A DNA stretch of 24,228 bases from Acidobacteriota bacterium (GTDB taxonomy: Bacteria; Acidobacteriota; Terriglobia; UBA7540), in NCBI GenBank assembly GCA_003165615.1, contig PLWR01000231.1:1-24228 (forward strand). The letters run 5' to 3'. The notes under the pieces were generated by a model. That model made no database searches. It was not told the origin of the DNA and saw nothing but the letters and a program-made list of their open reading frames with translations. Below are positions 1-5,426 of the stretch, one piece after another. A program made the translations under genes and the position numbers. Numbering within the stretch: position 1 is the first letter of the stretch; each line of letters begins with the position of its first letter.

Positions 1-5
1 GGGGA

Positions 6-32
6 TTGAACAAATTCACCCTGCATTATAAC
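6..32 (+). promoter_or_regulatory. possible promoter of the phosphatase gene
   Basis: TTGAAC (6-11) and TATAAC (27-32) resemble sigma70 -35 and -10 boxes. The spacer is only 15 bases, shorter than the preferred 17, so this is tentative. Transcription would begin near base 39, leaving a leader of about 70 bases before the GTG start at 110. Confidence 0.3.
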
Positions 33-109
33 CGGCAAGACGCGACAAGCGGAGGGGCTGTCTGGTAAACTTCCGTCTTCACTTCCAGACTTCCAGGAGG
101 TACTTAAAG

Positions 110-1735
110 GTGTTGAGAAGATCCGCTCTCTATTCCCTGCTCGCCATTATCCTGCTAGGTGGGAGCGTGCCGCTGAGGCCGGAGGCAAACCCCGCTTTCC
201 CCAATCGCCCCAAGCTTGTCGTGGTGCTGGTGATTGACCAGTTCCGCTACGACTACCTGATGCGCTTCCGGCCGTATTTTGTCAAAGGTGGCTTCAATCG
301 CCTGCTGGAGGGCGGCGCTGTCTACACCGACTGCCGGTACGACTACGCCACCACCATGACCGGCCCCGGGCACGCGACTTTGCTGACGGGCGCATATCCC
401 GACTCGCACGGGATCATTGAGAACAATTGGTACGACCGCGACCAGAAGCGCGAGGTTTACTGCGTGGAAGATTTGAGCACACGCATTGTGGCCAATCGCG
501 AGAAGGCCAGCCCCTCGCCGGGGTTTTCACCCCGCAACCTGACCGCGTCCACGCTGGGTGACGAACTGCGCATGGCGACGAATTTCCGCGCCAAGGCGAT
601 CTCAATATCTCTCAAGGACCGCGCCGCAGTGTTGATGGGCGGCCATACTCCCTCCGCTGCGTATTGGTACGACGTGGGGTCGGGCCGCTTTGTCTCGAGC
701 ACCTACTACATGCCGACGCTGCCGGCGTGGGCGGACGAATTCAATCAAAAGTCGCCCATCAGCCAGTTTTGCGGTCAAAAATGGCAGGCGCTGGCGGAGA
801 CTCCGGGAGCCGACGGCAAAGTCCTGTCGGAGTTCGAACCCTCACCCGGGGAGACCTGCCCCGATCCTAAATTCTTGGGCTGGCTTGAGAAAACACCCTA
901 CATGAACCAGATCGAACTTGGCTTTGCCGCGGAAGCGGTCCGTAACGAGCGATTGGGCCAAGGCCCTGAAGCCGACATTTTGACCCTATCGCTGAGCGTG
1001 AATGACTACATCGGCCACGAGTTTGGACCTTATAGCGAAGAGGTGGCGGACACCACCCTACGAACCGACCGCTACCTGGCCACGTTCTTCGATGAACTGG
1101 ACAAGCTGGTGGGGCTGGACAACGTTTGGATCGCGCTATCGGCTGACCACGGCGTGGCGCCCTCACCGGCTTTTATTCATGAGCACAAACTGGGCATCGG
1201 AATGGCGCAGCCGGCGGCCATCCGCGGCGTGGCGGAGAAAGCTCTGACGCAGGCCTTCGGACCGGGCCCTTGGATCGAAGACGAAGACGAAGCCTATCTA
1301 TACCTAAACCGGGAGACCCTGAGGAAGCGGAACGTCCAGGAATCGAAAGCCGAGGAAGTAGCCGCCGAAGCAGCAGCCTCGCAACCGGACGTGGCGGCGG
1401 CGTTTACCCGCACCGAGTTTATGACGGGCAGTTTGCCCAACAATCCCATTGCCCGGAAAGCCGCCAACAGTTTTAACTCGAAGCGAAGCGGCGATGTCTT
1501 CCTGGTTCTTATGCCGTTCGCGGTTCCCTCCTCATTTGCGACCGGCACCACGCATGGAACTCCCTGGAATTATGACACCCAAGTCCCGCTGATCTTCTGG
1601 GGGAGTGCCTTCAAGCCGGGATTCTACGCCACCCCGTGCCAACCCACCGACCTGGCGGCCACTTTAGCGGCAAGGCTGGGGCTGACGCAGCCCTCCGGAG
1701 CGCAGGGCACGCCGCTGGCCTCGTCCTTAAAGTAG
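110..1735 (+). CDS. PafA-type alkaline phosphatase family protein, secreted
   Basis: A 541-residue member of the alkaline phosphatase superfamily (type I phosphodiesterase/nucleotide pyrophosphatase fold), predicted to hydrolyse phosphate monoesters outside the cytoplasm. The N-terminus (LRRS followed by a hydrophobic stretch to about residue 20) is a signal peptide or anchor. Visible active-site elements are the metal ligand D43 in VVLVIDQFRYDY, the nucleophile T84 in TTMTGPGHATL, N105 in IIENNWYDR, a SADHG metal motif in the second half and THGTPWNYD near the C-terminus. K170 and R172 in the SLKDRAA stretch match the Lys-x-Arg pair that distinguishes the monoesterase PafA from diesterases of the same fold (family knowledge). 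The GTG start at 110 is chosen because GGAGG (96-100) lies 9 bases upstream. No downstream partner is close, so it is probably monocistronic. Phosphate scavenging is inferred. Confidence 0.88.
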   Translation: MLRRSALYSLLAIILLGGSVPLRPEANPAFPNRPKLVVVLVIDQFRYDYLMRFRPYFVKGGFNRLLEGGAVYTDCRYDYATTMTGPGHATLLTGAYPDSHGIIENNWYDRDQKREVYCVEDLSTRIVANREKASPSPGFSPRNLTASTLGDELRMATNFRAKAISISLKDRAAVLMGGHTPSAAYWYDVGSGRFVSSTYYMPTLPAWADEFNQKSPISQFCGQKWQALAETPGADGKVLSEFEPSPGETCPDPKFLGWLEKTPYMNQIELGFAAEAVRNERLGQGPEADILTLSLSVNDYIGHEFGPYSEEVADTTLRTDRYLATFFDELDKLVGLDNVWIALSADHGVAPSPAFIHEHKLGIGMAQPAAIRGVAEKALTQAFGPGPWIEDEDEAYLYLNRETLRKRNVQESKAEEVAAEAAASQPDVAAAFTRTEFMTGSLPNNPIARKAANSFNSKRSGDVFLVLMPFAVPSSFATGTTHGTPWNYDTQVPLIFWGSAFKPGFYATPCQPTDLAATLAARLGLTQPSGAQGTPLASSLK

Positions 1736-1897
1736 TCCAACTGGCCTGCTAAGGTCGGTGGCCGCCGGAAGCATGGGCAAGATGTGCAGTCACTGACGCC
1801 GCGAGCCTAGGTTTAAGTGGCCGGGAGGCCATCAAAGCACAACCAACCGTTCGGTAGGTTCGACCGGCGGGACTATTAACCTTACTTAATACTCTCC
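1736..1897. other. intergenic, no gene seen
   Basis: No supported coding region. A short hairpin (TGGCC-GGGA-GGCCA) is present near 1820-1835, but no T-tract follows, so no terminator can be called after the phosphatase gene. Confidence 0.4.
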
Positions 1898-1926
1898 TTG
1901 ACAGATTCTACGTAAATTTGTAGGAT
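1898..1926 (+). promoter_or_regulatory. sigma70-type promoter of the rlpA-like gene
   Basis: A perfect -35 box TTGACA (1898-1903) is separated by 17 bases from TAGGAT (1921-1926), which matches 4 of 6 consensus -10 bases. The spacer holds a small dyad (CTAC-8 bases-GTAG) that could be an operator. Expected transcription start is about 1933, so the true start codon must lie downstream, in agreement with 2010. Confidence 0.6.
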
Positions 1927-2009
1927 TGATCCGTCTCCAATCCCTCACGTTTCTGGTCATCCTAATCCAGCTTTCGCTGGGTGAAGGGAAATCGTTATTC
2001 GGAGGTCGA

Positions 2010-2468
2010 ATGAAGAAACTCGTCATGGGCTGTGCGATTGCGGGATTGATTGCTCTGTCCCCAAAGTCCGAAGCAAGGCCACCCTCTCACCTTGGGCCGC
2101 TACCCACCGCTCTTCAGATGCCCAAGGGTGAAGTTGGATTGGCAAGCTGGTACGGAGTTGAGCGCCAGGGAAAGCCCACTGCTGGCGGGGAAACATTTGA
2201 TAATACAAGACTTACAGCAGCGCACCGAAAACTCCCCTTCGGCACGACGGTGCGCGTTACCAACCTCAAGAACCTCGAGTCAACCTTATTATGGATCAAC
2301 GATCGAGGCCCCGGAGTGAAAGGGCGAGTTATCGACGTCTCATGGGCTGCGGCGAAAGAGCTCGGCTTCTTGGAAGCGGGCTTGGCACGCGTTGAAATCG
2401 ATGTCGTAAGTTACCCCCATATTTGCGCCACGCAAGGGACCGGCGCGCGTTCTCCCAAGATCAATTAG
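2010..2468 (+). CDS. rlpA: RlpA-like double-psi beta-barrel protein
   Basis: A 152-residue exported protein of the RlpA family, septal or peptidoglycan-associated factors, some of which are lytic transglycosylases acting on denuded glycan strands. The N-terminus (MKKLVMGCAIAGLIALSPKSEA) is a signal peptide. C8 sits too early for a convincing lipobox, so a soluble periplasmic form is likelier than a lipoprotein. The double-psi barrel spans roughly residues 45-140, with family landmarks GLASWYG, TAAHRKLPFG, VRVTNL, INDRGPG and GRVIDVSWAAA. The DRGP segment carries the conserved Asp. There is no SPOR domain, so this is the short form. The ATG at 2010 has GGAGG at 2001-2005 and lies downstream of the promoter at 1898-1926, whereas the open frame begins at a TTG inside the -10 box. 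Confidence 0.85.
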   Translation: MKKLVMGCAIAGLIALSPKSEARPPSHLGPLPTALQMPKGEVGLASWYGVERQGKPTAGGETFDNTRLTAAHRKLPFGTTVRVTNLKNLESTLLWINDRGPGVKGRVIDVSWAAAKELGFLEAGLARVEIDVVSYPHICATQGTGARSPKIN

Positions 2469-2500
2469 ACTCCAGGCAAATTGAATAAGGTGGATCGAGA

Positions 2501-2574
2501 GCCCTCGACGGCGGGTGGTTATTTGCACCTGACAGGTTGTCGTAGACTGGAAGGGTAACTGTCCGGTCGAGGGC
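2501..2574. repeat. 9-bp inverted repeat
   Basis: GCCCTCGAC at 2501-2509 is repeated in inverse orientation as GTCGAGGGC at 2566-2574, with 56 bases between. No T-tract follows. Its function is unknown; it may be an RNA stem or an old element edge. Confidence 0.3.
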
Positions 2575-2731
2575 GCCCCCTGCCTGGGATTGTATCATCT
2601 GGGCTGGGGCGGTGTGACCATGCCACGGTCGGGGTACGAGCGTTCGCCTTGCAGGGTATTTGGTCCAGAAAGAGAAGAGGAAGAAGACCTCATCCATCTG
2701 GGCGCTGAGTCTGGAGGTCGAAGGCCACGAC

Positions 2732-3013
2732 ATGCGGAAACTTATTGCCAACCTGACGGAGAATGCCCGGCTGTTCACCGAGACTCGAAAGCTGCTCGGA
2801 TCGGGTGGCAAGGTCTTTGAGGTCGTGGAGGACGAGCAAGAGCAGGCGCCGGAGGTCGCGGCGGAGTTTTATCCCCCGTCGCTGGATGGCTCTCCTGAGA
2901 CCGAATCCACCGAACCCGCTTCTCCTACGGAGACAACTCCTGGCAACGCTCCGTCGAACTTGCCGGGTGAGACTCCGCCCCGTGGGAACGGTTCCAGGGT
3001 TTCTGGATTGTAG
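2732..3013 (+). CDS. hypothetical small protein with acidic, proline-rich tail
   Basis: A possible 93-residue protein that I do not recognise. Residues 1-30 (MRKLIANLTENARLFTETRK and onward) look like an amphipathic helix followed by LLGSGGKVFEVVEDE. The rest is rich in Glu, Pro, Ser and Thr and is probably disordered. The ATG at 2732 has GAAGG at 2720-2724, 7 bases upstream, with a second GGAGG further out. The frame stays open upstream to 2660, but that part looks non-coding. The strongly biased composition is the main argument for a real protein. No neighbour points to a function and chance is not excluded. Confidence 0.35.
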   Translation: MRKLIANLTENARLFTETRKLLGSGGKVFEVVEDEQEQAPEVAAEFYPPSLDGSPETESTEPASPTETTPGNAPSNLPGETPPRGNGSRVSGL

Positions 3014-3278
3014 TTCAGCATCACCGGCTACCTACCCAAGTGAATTCGGTTTGCAAGGGAGTCTTTTGGACAGACCCCCAGGCTCATCGTTTGTCTCAAA
3101 AATAGGGACAAGTCCAGATGGCACTTTAGTGCCGTTTGAGTCGGCACAGTATGCCGAAAAATCGACATATTCGGGCCATTGCGCGACTCTATCAAGCTGC
3201 TAAACTGGTACCTGTAGCAACCCTTCTTCCAGAAGCTCGTGCGCCAGACCCACAAGTGCCGGCATGAGAGGGAGGGAC
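3014..3278. other. gene-free stretch with several hairpins
   Basis: No convincing gene. It holds three adjacent dyads: TTGTC (3091-3095) with GACAA (3107-3111); GGCAC-TTTA-GTGCC (3120-3133); and TCGGCA-5 bases-TGCCGA (3141-3157). TGGCAC at 3119 resembles the -24 half of a sigma54 promoter, but the following GC is one base too close. These may be the decayed control region of the pseudogene that follows. Confidence 0.35.
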
Positions 3279-3541
3279 ATGGAAGGCTGAGACGATCCGT
3301 TCTGTTTTTGGTATTCGCGTCGTTGATGATTGGCGCCGCCAAGGCTTAGGACTTCATCGACTTGTCAACCGTCCAGCCGACTAATGTCTTTTATAACTTC
3401 GGCGGCTCAGACAACAGCATCGAGATGGGCTATTCTGACGGCGAGCCCTTCGTCTCGCTCAACATGTCCTGCAGAGGATGGGAAAATGTCAACTGCTGGA
3501 TCATGTCCTCCGCCGGGGGCGGCATACGACAGCAGACTTGA
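3279..3541 (+). pseudogene. decayed small exported protein gene
   Basis: In one frame, bases 3287-3346 encode a clear signal peptide (LRRSVLFLVFASLMIGAAKA) ending in an Ala-x-Ala signal peptidase I site. The next codon is TAG (3347-3349). The same frame then stays open for 63 codons (DFIDLSTVQPTNVFYNFGG and onward, including a Cys-containing CRGWENVNCW stretch) to the TGA at 3539. There is no ATG in this frame. An ATG at 3279 with GGGAGGGAC before it lies one frame away and stops after three codons. A one-base indel plus an amber codon would explain both. This is inference; the product family is not recognised, although the layout resembles small secreted proteins of the PEP-CTERM kind with the sorting tail missing. 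Confidence 0.45.
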
Positions 3542-3764
3542 AGGAGGCCCGGTATCGCACCCCTCACATCCGCCCGCACCAATGCGGAATGAGGACACTA
3601 CCGGTTTTGACGTGATTACCGAGGCCCGTCGGTGCGATAATGGTATATTGCATACTCTCGCCGCCTGCGGCGGGTTGAAAGTCAGCGAAAACAAATGAGC
3701 GCCCGATTGCTGAAAACGCACGCAAGAGTGCAATCGAAATCCGAATCCGGAAGGCAGTAAGACC
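3542..3764. other. leader region of the diguanylate cyclase gene
   Basis: No gene is supported. It contains a GC hairpin (CCGCC-TGC-GGCGG, about 3661-3673) and a 7-bp stem CGATTGC (3704-3710) with GCAATCG (3730-3736), 28 bases before the ATG of the next gene. The loop holds a competing GCAC/GTGC pairing. A c-di-GMP riboswitch was considered, but its conserved core was not found. Confidence 0.3.
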
Positions 3765-5000
3765 ATGGGTAAAGACGCAACTTCGGAAGAGTGGCTTGAT
3801 TTTATCATCGACACCTTAAAGCAGCTCGACGAGGGTATTCAAGGTGCGTTCCTGCAGGAATTTCTCCTGCGCCTGGTGAGCCTTGAAGTTTCTGAGAAGG
3901 AAAGCATTACACATTGGGAAGGAGTTTTGGCTCACCAGCGTCAATTGACCGATAAACTTGGTCGACCGGTGACGCTGAGGACCGCTGCGGTGGATTACTT
4001 CGGAGAGTTGCGCATCTTGCGGAACCCCATCATCATGGAGTACGGCGAGCTGAAGAAATTGCGACACAATGCAGCGACCGACCCCCTCACCGGCTTGAAC
4101 AATCGACGCATATTTGAAGAATACCTGCATCGGGAGATCAACCGCGCCAGCCGCTACGGATCCCCGTTTGCGCTCCTCGCATTTGATCTTCGCAAATTCA
4201 AAAGCGTCAATGACACCTATGGGCACAGGGCGGGAGACGAGATCTTGCGCAGCGTGGCCCGTGCGATTCTGGAAACCATTCGCGGATCGGATGTTTCCTG
4301 CCGGACCGGCGGGGACGAGTTCGCCATCCTTCTTCCTCAAGCCGAACGCCTTAGCGCCGAGATACTCGCAGATAGAATCGCGCGGAAATTCGAGGAATAT
4401 GCTAATTACATCGCCCCTAACACCTCGGTCGCAATTGATTATGGCATAGCCATCTTTCCTGAAGATGGGAATGACGCTCCCACCTTGATTGCTTCGGCCG
4501 ACAAGACCCTCTATACAACCAAACAATGGGTGCACAGTCGGTCAGCGACTCACCTCGGCCAGTCTGAGGAAAAAACTGCTCAAGCCGGGGAATCCCCTCC
4601 GGAGGCCAAAGCCGAAGAGGACTCCAGCGACGAACCCCCATCTCAAGGTGCCTCTCAGTCTGCCCGTCCCGCTGAACAAGAGGCCAAAACTCTCGGCGCT
4701 GATCGCACCCCGAACGGCCGAAAGGACGAACGGATTGGGCTTGAAGGAACACACGCCCTGGGGGTTGTCAGGGTAGGGGGGAAAAGCAGCACTGTCAGGG
4801 TGATAGACCTGAGCCGTGGTGGAGTCTGTCTGATGGTTGACCAAATGGATTTGCCCGAGACTTTCCCGGCCCGCCTCCACGTCCCCTTGGCGCCTGGAGG
4901 TGAGCTGACCTTGCGCCGCGTATACTGCCTCCCGCTCCCGGAGGGAAGACGGCGGGTGGGATGCTCGTTTGCTTTAATTCCTAAGCAGCTCTCGGTCTGA
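3765..5000 (+). CDS. diguanylate cyclase with C-terminal PilZ domain
   Basis: A 411-residue cytoplasmic enzyme expected to make cyclic-di-GMP from two GTP. Residues 1-100 form an all-helical domain I do not recognise, with no transmembrane segment. The GGDEF domain spans about 103-265: DPLTGL at 106-111, FDLRKFKSVND at 140-150 and an intact GGDEF at 182-186. RGSD at 173-176 lies five residues before GGDEF, exactly where the inhibitory RxxD site belongs, so product inhibition is likely. A low-complexity Pro/Glu/Ala linker (about 270-318) leads to a PilZ domain with both c-di-GMP motifs: RKDER at 319-323 (RxxxR) and DLSRGG at 348-353 (DxSxxG). The enzyme should therefore both make and sense the messenger. 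GGAAGG (3749-3754) supports the ATG at 3765. The next gene also encodes a PilZ protein, suggesting a local circuit. Confidence 0.9.
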   Translation: MGKDATSEEWLDFIIDTLKQLDEGIQGAFLQEFLLRLVSLEVSEKESITHWEGVLAHQRQLTDKLGRPVTLRTAAVDYFGELRILRNPIIMEYGELKKLRHNAATDPLTGLNNRRIFEEYLHREINRASRYGSPFALLAFDLRKFKSVNDTYGHRAGDEILRSVARAILETIRGSDVSCRTGGDEFAILLPQAERLSAEILADRIARKFEEYANYIAPNTSVAIDYGIAIFPEDGNDAPTLIASADKTLYTTKQWVHSRSATHLGQSEEKTAQAGESPPEAKAEEDSSDEPPSQGASQSARPAEQEAKTLGADRTPNGRKDERIGLEGTHALGVVRVGGKSSTVRVIDLSRGGVCLMVDQMDLPETFPARLHVPLAPGGELTLRRVYCLPLPEGRRRVGCSFALIPKQLSV

Positions 5001-5426
5001 TTGAGGCTTAGGGGGAGAGCATATTGACCAGGGCACCCTTTCGGTTGAAGTAGAGTTCAACCCGCCATTTTCAGCGGCAGCGAGAATCCTGTATTTACCA
5101 CCGCTGAACTAAACGGGGACACCGCAGGAACTCAACGCTGAACTGGGTCGCGAGCCGGCAGGTTTGGGGCTAAGCCCTCACATCCTTCTTCCGTTTTTTG
5201 TTGAATTTGCCAGCAGTTTGTGTTAATGAGAAGTTGTCGGTCTAGTCCTATCTTGGCGCAAGCGTGGAGGGAACGCTTGTCGCCCCGAGCTAGTTTGAGC
5301 CGCTAGACCCCCGCGCCTGGGTAATTCAAATATTTGCCAATTCTTTGATAGTTGGCAAGTCATTGCTGGGTTGAGTATCTGAAAGTGGTTCAGATATCTC
5401 CAGCATTCGACTGTCGGAAGGATCCT
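5001..5426. other. 426-base intergenic region rich in inverted repeats
   Basis: No coding region is supported. Five dyads are visible: GGTTGAA/TTCAACC (5043-5062); TTCAGCGG/CCGCTGAA (5070-5108); a strong hairpin GGCGCAAGCGT with ACGCTTGTCGCC (5255-5284) whose 7-base loop is GGAGGGA; TTGCCAA/TTGGCAA (5334-5358); and TATCTGAA/TTCAGATA (5376-5396), 31 bases before the next start codon. None is followed by a T-tract, so they are not ordinary terminators. A long structured leader or a small RNA is possible. No known riboswitch core was recognised. Confidence 0.45.

Noticed and set aside
64..100. Tandem CTTCCAG-type repeats before the phosphatase gene
   Set aside because: The spacing is irregular (8 bases or more) and the run too short to join the heptamer family.
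1850..1880. tRNA T-arm-like GGTTCGACC
   Set aside because: No matching acceptor stem, anticodon arm or D-arm could be built around it.
3119..3134. sigma54 promoter (TGGCAC then TGC)
   Set aside because: The GG-to-GC spacing is one base too short, and sigma54 tolerates little variation. Kept only as a possible decayed site.
3151..3267. 38-codon frame starting MPKNRHIRAIARLYQAAK
   Set aside because: No usable ribosome-binding site; the ATG sits in a hairpin loop, and the frame ends at the decayed gene. Composition alone is not enough.
3704..3764. c-di-GMP riboswitch in front of the cyclase gene
   Set aside because: Only one plain stem is present and the conserved internal core of GEMM riboswitches was not found.
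5166..5200. Terminator after the cyclase gene (GGGC/GCCC stem and a later T-run)
   Set aside because: The stem is 4 bp and the T-run is about 20 bases away, so it would not function as an intrinsic terminator.
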